From Roseinatronobacter sp052379845 (GTDB taxonomy: Bacteria; Pseudomonadota; Alphaproteobacteria; Rhodobacterales; Rhodobacteraceae): a stretch of DNA of 64,000 bases. The notes under the pieces are model-generated. The model had not been told where the DNA came from and ran no database searches. It saw only the letters and a program-made list of their open reading frames with translations. The DNA is taken from NCBI GenBank assembly GCA_052379845.1, contig JBQTCF010000008.1; one strand, 5' to 3'. Shown piece after piece: positions 27,232 to 35,367 of the stretch (positions are counted from its first letter, which is position 1; each line of letters begins with the position of its first letter). A program made the position numbers and the translations under genes.

Positions 27232-28026
27232 ATGGATACCCCTTATGGCTGGATATTCTTCGGCAATTTTGATCTGGCGCTTGTATCACTTTACATGTTC
27301 TGGATCTTCTTTGCCGGGCTGATCTACTACATTCAGCGCGAGAATATGCGCGAAGGCTACCCGCTGGAAAATGATGACGGCAGCCATGCCAATTCGTTGC
27401 TGTCCGTGCCCGAGCCAAAGACATTTAACTTGCCCCATGGGCGTGGCACCTATGATGCGCCCAATGCCGAACGCGAAACGCGCGAACTGGCGCTGGCGCC
27501 CACGGCCATGTCAGGCGGGTTTCCGTTTGCGCCCACCGGCAACGCATTGACCGATGGTGTTGGCCCCGCAGCCTATGCCATGCGCCGCGATGAACCCGAA
27601 CTGGATGGCCACGGCCACGCCAAGATCCAGCCCATGGTCAAGGTCGGCGATTTTGCAGTTGCCGCAGGGCGCGACCCGCGCGGGCTGAAGGTCATGTGCC
27701 ATGACATGCAGTCACCGGGCAATGTGAGCGACATGTGGGTAGATGTGCCCGAACAGATGGTGCGCTATCTGGAAGTGACCCTGCATGATGGCGGCAAGCG
27801 GCTGGTGCCGATGCCAATGGTGCGCATCAAGCAAAACCGCGTTGTCGTCAATGCGCTGGATTCCGAGAGTTTCAAGGATATTCCCGTCATCGCATCAGAC
27901 GCGCAGATCACCAAACTGGAAGAAGACAAGATTTCCGGCTTTGTTGCGGGCGGCTATCTTTACACCAATGACAAGCGCGTGTCGCAATGGTCGGCGGTCA
28001 AGAAAATTCTGGCGCAGCCCGCATAA
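27232..28026 (+). CDS. puhA: PuhA, photosynthetic reaction centre H subunit
   Basis: A 264-residue H subunit with one N-terminal transmembrane helix (near residues 12-32) ending in YIQRENMREGYPLE, then a cytoplasmic domain that caps the L/M subunits and shapes proton uptake to QB. The ending DKRVSQWSAVKKILAQPA is family-typical. GGAGG precedes the ATG. L, M and the LH1 polypeptides are not encoded in this window, so their genes must be elsewhere on the replicon or genome. Confidence 0.97.
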   Translation: MDTPYGWIFFGNFDLALVSLYMFWIFFAGLIYYIQRENMREGYPLENDDGSHANSLLSVPEPKTFNLPHGRGTYDAPNAERETRELALAPTAMSGGFPFAPTGNALTDGVGPAAYAMRRDEPELDGHGHAKIQPMVKVGDFAVAAGRDPRGLKVMCHDMQSPGNVSDMWVDVPEQMVRYLEVTLHDGGKRLVPMPMVRIKQNRVVVNALDSESFKDIPVIASDAQITKLEEDKISGFVAGGYLYTNDKRVSQWSAVKKILAQPA

Positions 28027-28068
28027 GGGCGCGGCACAGACACCCCATAAAAACAAGGAACCGGCCAT

Positions 28069-28713
28069 ATGTCACATGATGATTTCGCCTTTGAACCCGT
28101 GAAGGGCCTGCCAGAACGGCCCCCGGCACATGAACACATACTGTGGCAGGGCCGGCCCGACACATTCGCGCTGGCGCGCGAAGCCTATAAGCTGAACTGG
28201 ATCAATGCCTATTTCGCGCTGATTGTGGTGTGGCGCGCAGGTGTCGGCGCAGCCGATGCGGGGGCGGCGGGGGCGTTTGCCTTCGGCCTGCCCTATGCGC
28301 TGTTATGGGCGCTCGCGGTTGCTGTGGTGCTGACGCTGGCCGTGGTGCAGGCGCGCAGCACGGTCTACACCATCACCACCGCGCGCGTGGCCATGCGCAT
28401 TGGCGCGGCGCTGACTGTCACGCTGAACCTGCCGTTTCGTCAGGTGGCACAGGCCAATCTGGATTTGCGCAAATCCGGCACGGGAACTGTCGCGCTGGAA
28501 ACACTGGGGGACACGAAATTTTCCTATCTGGTGCTGTGGCCCCATTGCCGCCCCGGTCATGTGCGTGTGACCAAGCCCGCCTTGCGCTGCATTCCCGATG
28601 CCGCGCGCGTGGCCAAGCTGCTGGCCGACGCCGCAGAAGCGCGCGTGTCCCAACCCGTCGTGGAACGCCGCACCGCCCCTGCCCCCACCGGCAACCTTGT
28701 CGCGGCTGAATGA
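28069..28713 (+). CDS. puhB: PuhB, reaction centre assembly protein
   Basis: A 214-residue membrane protein with a soluble N-terminus carrying PPAHEHILWQGRPDTFALA, the PuhB/PH-domain-like signature, about three hydrophobic segments, and a C-terminal domain. PuhB supports reaction centre assembly in Rhodobacter. Its stop overlaps the puhC start. Confidence 0.93.
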   Translation: MSHDDFAFEPVKGLPERPPAHEHILWQGRPDTFALAREAYKLNWINAYFALIVVWRAGVGAADAGAAGAFAFGLPYALLWALAVAVVLTLAVVQARSTVYTITTARVAMRIGAALTVTLNLPFRQVAQANLDLRKSGTGTVALETLGDTKFSYLVLWPHCRPGHVRVTKPALRCIPDAARVAKLLADAAEARVSQPVVERRTAPAPTGNLVAAE

Positions 28714-29204
28714 GCGAGGACGCCATGACACATACCCCCGAACCCTTTACCCCCGGTTTCAAGCGCGAAGACAATAACGACATGATCCCTGTAGGGCTGG
28801 TGCGCGCCATGTTTGCGCTGGCGTTCCTGACACTCGCGCTGGTGGGCTTTGCCACGCTGACAGGCCGCGCACCCGCTGCCATTCCCGATAACGGCGCGAT
28901 TGTGCAGGAATGGCACCTGCGTCTGGTCGCAGGCACTGCGCAGGCCGTCACAGTGCAAGCCGCTGATGGCATGCATATTGACCGGCTGGACCATGGCGGT
29001 TTTGTCACCGTGGTGCAAAATGGCTTGCAGACAGCCCGCCACCGTTACGGCGTTGATGCAACGCTGCCCTTGCGCATTGTCGCCTATGAAAATGGCCGCC
29101 TTAGCGCGATTGATGATCATACAAATTACCGCGTCGAACTGGATGTGTTCGGCCCTGACAACAAGGCCGCGTTCGAACGGCTGCTGACAACACTGAACAA
29201 CTAA
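28710..29204 (+). CDS. puhC: PuhC, photosynthetic complex assembly protein
   Basis: A 164-residue protein with one membrane anchor (about residues 25-51) and a periplasmic domain. It is needed for optimal LH1-RC assembly in Rhodobacter. A second in-frame ATG lies at 28725, so a form five residues shorter is possible, but the ATGA overlap with puhB supports 28710. Confidence 0.9.
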   Translation: MSEDAMTHTPEPFTPGFKREDNNDMIPVGLVRAMFALAFLTLALVGFATLTGRAPAAIPDNGAIVQEWHLRLVAGTAQAVTVQAADGMHIDRLDHGGFVTVVQNGLQTARHRYGVDATLPLRIVAYENGRLSAIDDHTNYRVELDVFGPDNKAAFERLLTTLNN

Positions 29205-29230
29205 AAAAACGCCAAAAAAGGGAAAATCAA

Positions 29231-29527
29231 ATGTCACTCTTCTCTCGGAAAGTCGAAAAAGTGCCTTGCACTGTCGAGGTCAGCCACCGTTTTGAAGCCC
29301 TGCACGCGCATGTGCGGTTCAATGACGGGTCAGTTATCCATCCCGGCGACGAGGTGCTGGTCCAAGGCCCGCCGGTTCTGGCCGCATGGGGCGAATTGAT
29401 CATTGAGGACCGCATCGCCACCATCACCCGCGCAAATGCGCTGGAACGCGCTTGGACACGCCTGACGGGTGATCTGGAATTCATGGAGCTTTGTGAATTC
29501 TCTTTCTCAGAGGAGATGAGCGTATGA
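29231..29527 (+). CDS. Conserved small protein between puhC and acsF
   Basis: A 98-residue soluble protein with no signal or membrane segment. I recognise it only as a conserved hypothetical of photosynthesis clusters. The middle, RFNDGSVIHPGDEVLVQGPP, looks beta-rich, and the end is acidic (LEFMELCEFSFSEEMSV). It is translationally coupled to acsF (ATGA), so a role with the oxidative cyclase is possible, by analogy with small accessory subunits known for AcsF in other bacteria. It has no obvious similarity to those subunits. Confidence 0.75.
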   Translation: MSLFSRKVEKVPCTVEVSHRFEALHAHVRFNDGSVIHPGDEVLVQGPPVLAAWGELIIEDRIATITRANALERAWTRLTGDLEFMELCEFSFSEEMSV

Positions 29528-30618
29528 ACGCCCACGCCACCACACATGACGAACTGCACGCCGAAATCGCGGAAAAGTTCGACACCGACGCCATGGCGCA
29601 GGAATCCACCCTGCTGAACCCGCGTTTCTATACCACTGACTTTGACGAGATGGACCGCATCGACGTAAGCCCCGTGCGCGAGGAATGGGACAAACTGATC
29701 GGCCAGATGAAGGCCGACCCCAACAAGGGCCATTTCAAGAAAAACGCGGACTGGGACCAGATCGACTGGGACGGAATGGACCCTGCCCTGAAGCGCGAAT
29801 TCATCGACTTTCTGGTGTCCAGTTGCACGGCGGAATTTTCGGGCTGCGTGCTGTATAAGGAAATGAAGCGCCGCGGCACCAACAAGGACATTTGTGAACT
29901 GTTCAACTACATGGCCCGTGATGAAGCGCGCCACGCGGGGTTCATCAATGACGCGCTGCGCGAAGCGGGGGTGGCGGTGAATTTGGGCTTTTTGACCAAG
30001 GCCAAGAAATACACCTATTTCCGGCCAAAATTCATCTATTATGCCACTTACCTGTCCGAAAAGATCGGGTATGCGCGCTACATCACCATCTATCGGCACC
30101 TTGAAGCGAACCCCGAACAGCGCTTCCACCCGATTTTCAAGTGGTTCCGCGAATGGTGCAACGATGAATTCAGCCATGGCGAGGCATTCGCCCTGTTGAT
30201 GCGCACAGACCCCAAGCTGACGGAAAGTTTCACCAACAAGCTGTGGATTCGCTTCTTTCTGACCGCCGTGTATTCCACCATGTATGTGCGCGATCATGCC
30301 CGCCCGGAATTCCACAAGGCGCTGGGGGTCGACATAGAATGGTATGATCAGGAAGTGTATCGCAAGACATCAGCCATCGCGCGGCAAGTGTTTCCGGTGG
30401 AACTGGATATTGATCACCCGCGCTGGCTGCCCAATCTGCGCCGCATGGAAGCGGCATTCCGCAAGATGGATGCGGGCACCAAACAGGGCGGCGTGGCGGG
30501 TCGGTTGCGCAAACTGGCGGGCACCGCGCAGGCCGCACGCGCCTTCGCGTCGCTGTATCTGATCCCCGTGAAGAAAACGACCCCCCCCGCATCTGTGCGG
30601 ATGGAACCTGTCTACTGA
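29524..30618 (+). CDS. acsF: AcsF, aerobic Mg-protoporphyrin monomethyl ester cyclase
   Basis: A 364-residue diiron oxidative cyclase that builds the isocyclic ring of bacteriochlorophyll with O2. Carboxylate/His ligands are visible in FLVSSCTAEFSGCVLYKEM, YMARDEARHAGFIND and WCNDEFSHGEAFALL. It carries out the same step as BchE but under oxic conditions, and it is embedded in the puh operon rather than next to bchE. It is coupled to the small gene before it. Confidence 0.96.
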   Translation: MNAHATTHDELHAEIAEKFDTDAMAQESTLLNPRFYTTDFDEMDRIDVSPVREEWDKLIGQMKADPNKGHFKKNADWDQIDWDGMDPALKREFIDFLVSSCTAEFSGCVLYKEMKRRGTNKDICELFNYMARDEARHAGFINDALREAGVAVNLGFLTKAKKYTYFRPKFIYYATYLSEKIGYARYITIYRHLEANPEQRFHPIFKWFREWCNDEFSHGEAFALLMRTDPKLTESFTNKLWIRFFLTAVYSTMYVRDHARPEFHKALGVDIEWYDQEVYRKTSAIARQVFPVELDIDHPRWLPNLRRMEAAFRKMDAGTKQGGVAGRLRKLAGTAQAARAFASLYLIPVKKTTPPASVRMEPVY

Positions 30619-30674
30619 CCCCTTGGTGCCGGGCCTGCCCCGGCACCCCCACCCCCAACCGGAGGGAGCCGCAG

Positions 30675-31475
30675 ATGTTCGAAACCCCCTGGATTGCAGC
30701 ACTTGCCGCATTGTTCCTGTGGTGGTCCACCACAGGGCTGCTGCTGTGGCGCGTGCATGCTGCCGACAGGGGCGGACGGGGGCAACATTTATGGTCGGTC
30801 ATCTTGTCGCTGCCGTTGCTGGTGGGCGGTGTTCTGGGCGTGAATGGCACCCTTGGTGATGGCAGCCCGCAAGGCGTGTGGTTTGCGTTCCTGTCGGCGC
30901 TGGCGCTGTGGGGCTGGGTGGAACTGGCCTTCTTGTCGGGCATCATAACTGGCCCCAATACACGCCCCTGCCCGCAGGGGTTGGCCCCGCTGGCGCGCTT
31001 TTCCGCCGCGTTTGGCACTGTGGCGTTTCATGAAATCGTGCTGGCGGGTATTTTTGCCGCGCTGGCCGTTGCGGCCTATGACAGTGCCAACCCGTTTGCC
31101 TTCTGGACGTTCTTCATCCTGTTTGCGGCGCGCATTTCCGCGAAACTGAACCTGTTTCTGGGTGTGCCGCGCATCAATACGGATTTTCTGCCAAGCCCGC
31201 TGGCGCATTTGTCCAGCTATTTCCGCGAAAGTCCGGTCAGCGGGTTTTTCCCGCTGTCCGTCACCCTGCTGACCATTGGCACAGGCTACTTTCTGGCCCG
31301 GCTGTGGCACGCGACCACGCTGGAGGATGACGGCCGGATCATCGGCTTCACGCTGCTTTCCATGCTTGCTGCACTTGCCCTTCTGGAACACTGGTTCATG
31401 GTCTGGCGGGTGCGCGATGACAAACTTTGGCGCTGGATGATCCCGGCGGCCAACACGCAAAAACCCAAAATATGA
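30675..31475 (+). CDS. puhE: PuhE, membrane protein of the photosynthetic apparatus
   Basis: A 266-residue polytopic protein of the PuhE (DUF3623) family with about seven hydrophobic segments. LWGWVELAFLSGIITGPN near residue 80 and ARISAKLNLFLGVPRINTDF near residue 155 are typical. Loss of PuhE alters bacteriochlorophyll levels in Rhodobacter; the mechanism is unknown. The ribosome site GGAGGGA is strong. hemA follows after 13 bp. Confidence 0.92.
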   Translation: MFETPWIAALAALFLWWSTTGLLLWRVHAADRGGRGQHLWSVILSLPLLVGGVLGVNGTLGDGSPQGVWFAFLSALALWGWVELAFLSGIITGPNTRPCPQGLAPLARFSAAFGTVAFHEIVLAGIFAALAVAAYDSANPFAFWTFFILFAARISAKLNLFLGVPRINTDFLPSPLAHLSSYFRESPVSGFFPLSVTLLTIGTGYFLARLWHATTLEDDGRIIGFTLLSMLAALALLEHWFMVWRVRDDKLWRWMIPAANTQKPKI

Positions 31476-31488
31476 CCGAGGGGACCCC

Positions 31489-32700
31489 ATGAATTTTGAC
31501 GCCCATTTCAAAACCGCCCTTGACGCGCTGCGCACCGAAGGAAACTACCGCGTCTTTGCCGAAGTGGAACGTCAATGCGGCGCCTTCCCCAAAGTCCGGC
31601 ACTTTAACGGCACCAGCGTAGACGAAGTGACCGTCTGGTGTTCAAACGACTACTTGTGCATGGGCCTGCATCCTGATGTCATTCAGACAATGGTGGACGC
31701 CGTGTCCAGATGCGGCACTGGCGCGGGCGGCACGCGCAATATTTCGGGCAACAACCATTTGCACCGCATTCTGGAAGAAGAACTTGCGCAGCTTCACAGC
31801 AAGGAATCCGCGCTGCTGTTTACGTCTGGCTATGTGTCGAACTGGGCGGCGCTGTCGACATTGGGGGCCAAAATTCCAGGCGCTGTCATCTTGTCAGATG
31901 AAAAGAACCACGCCTCCATGATCGAGGGGATCCGGCATTCGCGCGCTGACAAGGTCATCTGGAAACACAATGACTGGCGCGATCTGGACCGCAAGCTGAA
32001 GGCCGTGGGCGACAGGCCCAAGATTGTGGCGTTTGAATCGGTCTATTCCATGGATGGCGACATTGCCCCCCTGCGCGAGATTGTGGAAGTCGCTGAAGCG
32101 CATGGTGCGCTGACCTACTTGGATGAGGTGCATGCCGTGGGCATGTATGGCGCCCATGGCGGCGGCATTTCCGAGCGCGAAGGGCTGGCGGATCGTATTT
32201 CCCTGATTGAGGGGACATTGGGCAAGGCATATGGCGTTGTGGGCGGGTATATCACCGGGTCAACCGCGCTGTGCGACTTCATCCGCTCCTTTGCCAGCGG
32301 GTTCATTTTCACCACCGCGCTGCCGCCTGCTGTTGCTGCGGCTGCAACCGCGTCGGTGCGGCACCTGAAACAATCCGGCACCGAACGCGCTGCACAGCGC
32401 GACCGGGTTGCGCGGTTGCGCGCCAAGCTGGATGCGCAGGGTATTCCGCATATGCAAAATGACAGTCACATCATCCCGGTCATGATTGGTGATCCCGTCA
32501 AATGCCGCATGATTTCGGATATTCTGATGCATGACTGGGGTATTTATGTTCAGCCCATCAACTACCCCACAGTGCCCAAAGGCACCGAAAGGCTGCGCAT
32601 CACCCCCGGCCCCATGCACACGGATGCGGATATCGACCATCTGGTGATGGCACTTACGGCATTGTGGAAACAATGCGCCATTTCACATGCTGTTGCCTGA
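31489..32700 (+). CDS. hemA: HemA, 5-aminolevulinate synthase
   Basis: A 403-residue PLP enzyme that condenses glycine and succinyl-CoA to ALA, the first tetrapyrrole precursor. The PLP Lys is in GTLGKAYGVVGGYI near residue 246. Other signatures are VWCSNDYLCMGLHPDV near residue 49 and YLDEVHAVGMYG near residue 206. Placed at the end of the puh operon, it ties ALA supply to photosystem expression. A second, housekeeping ALA synthase probably exists elsewhere, but that cannot be seen here. Confidence 0.97.
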   Translation: MNFDAHFKTALDALRTEGNYRVFAEVERQCGAFPKVRHFNGTSVDEVTVWCSNDYLCMGLHPDVIQTMVDAVSRCGTGAGGTRNISGNNHLHRILEEELAQLHSKESALLFTSGYVSNWAALSTLGAKIPGAVILSDEKNHASMIEGIRHSRADKVIWKHNDWRDLDRKLKAVGDRPKIVAFESVYSMDGDIAPLREIVEVAEAHGALTYLDEVHAVGMYGAHGGGISEREGLADRISLIEGTLGKAYGVVGGYITGSTALCDFIRSFASGFIFTTALPPAVAAAATASVRHLKQSGTERAAQRDRVARLRAKLDAQGIPHMQNDSHIIPVMIGDPVKCRMISDILMHDWGIYVQPINYPTVPKGTERLRITPGPMHTDADIDHLVMALTALWKQCAISHAVA

Positions 32701-32771
32701 GTGATCCGGCAGCGTTGGCCGAACGTATCAGATGGTCAGTATAAATTCAGACAAACCGGGAGGACCCCATT

Positions 32772-33233
32772 ATGACCAAGCTACTTCACGCGACATTCGG
32801 CGCCATGACCCTTGCCATGACCGCATTTCCTGCCTTCGCAGGGGACCCCGCCGCGGGCGAGGCTGCGTTTACCAGCCAGTGCCAGAACTGCCACAATGTG
32901 ACCAACGACGCAGGCGAGGTATTGGCCGGACGTCCCAACATGCGCACAGGCCCGAACCTGTATGGCGTTATCGGGCGTCAGGCGGGCAGCGTTGACGGGT
33001 TCCGCTATGGGGCTTCGCTGGTCGATGCAGGCGCAGCCGGGCTTGTCTGGGCCGAAGACGATCTGGTGCCCTATTTGCTGGACCCGACCACGTTCCTGCG
33101 CGAAACCCTTGATGAGCGCCGCGCCCGTAGCCAGATGTCCTTCCGCGTTCGGGATGAAGCGACAGCGCGCGATATCATTGCGTTCCTGACCCAGTTTTCC
33201 GAAGCACAGGAAGAAGCAGAAGGCGAAAGCTGA
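32772..33233 (+). CDS. cycA: Cytochrome c2-type periplasmic electron carrier
   Basis: A 153-residue precursor with a Sec signal peptide (cleavage probably after AFPAFA near residue 23), the heme motif CQNCH at residues 37-41, and a candidate axial Met in RSQMSF near residue 122. The large loop insertions fit class I cytochrome c2, which re-reduces the photo-oxidised reaction centre. The acidic tail EAQEEAEGES is unusual. GGAGG precedes the ATG. It could instead be a c551-like isoform; assignment to cycA rests on size and location after hemA. Confidence 0.85.
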   Translation: MTKLLHATFGAMTLAMTAFPAFAGDPAAGEAAFTSQCQNCHNVTNDAGEVLAGRPNMRTGPNLYGVIGRQAGSVDGFRYGASLVDAGAAGLVWAEDDLVPYLLDPTTFLRETLDERRARSQMSFRVRDEATARDIIAFLTQFSEAQEEAEGES

Positions 33234-33254
33234 CGCCGGAACCTGCACCATAGC

Positions 33255-33281
33255 GCGCAAAACCGGCCCCCGGTTTTGCGC
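33255..33281. terminator. Bidirectional hairpin between cycA and the amidohydrolase gene
   Basis: A perfect 12-bp inverted repeat (GCGCAAAACCGG and CCGGTTTTGCGC) with a CCC loop lies midway between the converging genes. It has no T tract outside the stem, so it may end transcripts or protect them in both directions. Confidence 0.75.
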
Positions 33282-33295
33282 CACAACCCGCCCGG

Positions 33296-34630
33296 CTATG
33301 CGACGCGCAAAGCGCCGTCTGTCCAGACAGTGGCCACATTGGCCTTGGTCGCGCCATAGATGATTTTTTCCAGCATCTGCAGCGGCGGCGTATCGCCAAT
33401 GCTGACAATCTGGCCCGCAGGGGCCGCTGGATCAATGGCAATCGCGTCAAAGCGCATGCCCGGAACAAACGCCCCGACATGCAGACCCAGCGCCTTTGCC
33501 CCGCCGCGCGTGGCAAGGTGAAATGCTGTTTCCATACTGATACGCGCCCCCGCCCGCCCCCGCAATTCTGGCGCGCGGTCGGGGTCAGTGCCGCTGTCCA
33601 GCAGGCGCGCGGCGGCCACACTCATGCGCGCCGCTTCCCATATGGTGCCGATTGGCCCGCCCGAAATATCCGTGCCAAGGCCAACGCGCAGCCCCCGCGC
33701 CAGCGCTTCGCGCAGCGGAAATACCGCATTTGCAAAATAGATATTGGACCACGGACAATGCGCAATGCCACCGCCCCGCTGCGCAATCAGGTCCATATCG
33801 GTGCCTGACAGGAAATTCGCATGGGCAAGCACAGTATATTCACGCAGCAACCCGAAATGGTCCAACGCTTCGGTATCGCTCAGGCCGGTGCGCGTGCGGA
33901 CATGGGCATGTTCCCAGTCGCTTTCGGAAACATGGGTCTGAACACGGGTGCCGGTTTCGGCAGCAAGCTGGCCCAGACCATGCAGGCAAGCATCTGTGCA
34001 GGCAGGGACAAAACGCGGGGTAATGACCGGCAACACCCGCCCTGCCCCATTGTGTGGATGGGCGTTGATATACTCAATCAAGGCGCGGGTTTGGGCAATT
34101 GCCGTGTCGGCATCAGGGTCGCGGTAATATTGCGGGCAGGTTTCAGGGTGGTCCATCGCAACCTTGCCGATCAGCGCGCGCTGGCCCTTGTTGATGCACA
34201 GATCGGCCAGAATCTTGGTGGCGGGCAAGTGAACCGTGGCGAAATGCAGCGCCGTTGTGGTGCCACAGCGCAGCATGTGGTCAATCAGCGCGTCATAGGT
34301 TTCGCGGGCGAAGCCCGTGTCACTGTATTTCGCTTCCAGCGGGAATGTATAAGTTTGCAGCCAATCTTCCAGCGGTGCATCAAGCGCTGACCCCAATTGC
34401 GGGAACTGGGGCGCATGGACATGCAAATCAACAAGGCCGGGCAACAGATACTGCCCCTGCGGCAGGTAAACTGCATCATCCGGGATGTCGCGGGATACAT
34501 GTTCGATCACGCCATCAGCGTCAACTGTGATCGCAATATCGGGCAGGTAATCCACGCTGCCACATTCAGGCGCATGAAACGCATTGGCGACAAGGGTTCT
34601 GCCAGTCAGGGAACAGGCGCGCGCCGACAC
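33296..34630 (-). CDS. Guanine deaminase-like amidohydrolase
   Basis: A 444-residue metal-dependent amidohydrolase. Metal ligands are in VDLHVHAPQFPQLG near residue 70, QTHVSESDWEHAHV near residue 235, VLAHANFLSG near residue 268, and GLGTDISGG near residue 320. LEDWLQTYTFPLEAKYSD matches guanine deaminases, which make xanthine from guanine. A related aminohydrolase on another purine or pyrimidine remains possible. It is the third gene of an operon with the two regulator-like genes upstream, beginning five bases after the mini-PpsR stop with a GTG start. Confidence 0.8.
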   Translation of the reverse strand: MSARACSLTGRTLVANAFHAPECGSVDYLPDIAITVDADGVIEHVSRDIPDDAVYLPQGQYLLPGLVDLHVHAPQFPQLGSALDAPLEDWLQTYTFPLEAKYSDTGFARETYDALIDHMLRCGTTTALHFATVHLPATKILADLCINKGQRALIGKVAMDHPETCPQYYRDPDADTAIAQTRALIEYINAHPHNGAGRVLPVITPRFVPACTDACLHGLGQLAAETGTRVQTHVSESDWEHAHVRTRTGLSDTEALDHFGLLREYTVLAHANFLSGTDMDLIAQRGGGIAHCPWSNIYFANAVFPLREALARGLRVGLGTDISGGPIGTIWEAARMSVAAARLLDSGTDPDRAPELRGRAGARISMETAFHLATRGGAKALGLHVGAFVPGMRFDAIAIDPAAPAGQIVSIGDTPPLQMLEKIIYGATKANVATVWTDGALRVA

Positions 34631-34635
34631 GCGTT

Positions 34636-35367
34636 TCAGGCCCGCTTCGGTTCGAACGTGATCCGCGATGCAAGGTCATCGGAACTAACGCCCAACATTT
34701 CGGCGGCTTTTGACAGGTCATAATCGCATTGTTCACAAGCCTGCCGGATACACATATCTTCAAGAACGCGCGCGGTCTGGGCAAGGATTTCGGACAAAGG
34801 CAGGTGCCCTATCTCGGTCATCGCTTTTTCCAGTGTCGCGCCTGCCTGCTGTCCGCGCACTGTCGCGGGTGCCTTTGGCCGTTGCAAACCCGATGATCCC
34901 AGTTGTTGCTTCCAGCGCAGATCCTCGAAGGATTGTTCCATTTCCAGCATGGCGCGATTGAACTTCTGCTGCATGCGCACCACTGGCCGCAAGTCACGAC
35001 ATACCAGAATCGACCGCCCGTCCCCGGCATCCACCCGACACACCAGCAAGGGCACGCCCGCAGGTTCGGTCGCGTCAATAAAGTTCAGATGACGCCAGAC
35101 GGGCGCATCTGCATCTGGCGCATCCCAAAGCAGGTCCAGCTTATGCCAGACTTCCGACCCGACGATTGCGCGAAGATGCTTGCCCACCCAATCGTCGCCG
35201 CGCAATTCTTCCAGCGCGCCACCGCGAAAAACATCCTCGACCACGCGCCCGGACGACACAATCAGGCACAAGTCACTTGCCGCCAGCACCACCTGACCCA
35301 TTACAGACGGCGCGAATTCTGAAAAGTTCTTTTCAAAAGCTAGAATTTCACGCGTGGGGGTCGTCAT
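34636..35367 (-). CDS. Miniature PpsR-like protein (PAS-like domain plus degenerate Fis-type HTH)
   Basis: A 243-residue protein that aligns by eye with the two ends of PpsR. Its N-terminal domain (VVLAASDLCLIVSSGRVVED, DDWVGKHL, then LVCRDLRPVVRMQQKFNRAM) parallels the PpsR start, including LLGTDQRPVLEMQQMLLNAQ. Its C-terminal ATLEKAMTEIGHLPLSEIL parallels the PpsR helix before the HTH. The two central PAS domains are absent. The HTH keeps YDLSKAAEMLGVSSDDL, but the recognition helix (SRQSLYVKLRKYG in PpsR) is changed to SSDDLASRITFEP. The redox-Cys segment has three Cys (MCIRQACEQC). It may bind PpsR rather than DNA. ATGA overlap with the upstream B12-protein gene. Confidence 0.75.
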   Translation of the reverse strand: MTTPTREILAFEKNFSEFAPSVMGQVVLAASDLCLIVSSGRVVEDVFRGGALEELRGDDWVGKHLRAIVGSEVWHKLDLLWDAPDADAPVWRHLNFIDATEPAGVPLLVCRVDAGDGRSILVCRDLRPVVRMQQKFNRAMLEMEQSFEDLRWKQQLGSSGLQRPKAPATVRGQQAGATLEKAMTEIGHLPLSEILAQTARVLEDMCIRQACEQCDYDLSKAAEMLGVSSDDLASRITFEPKRA

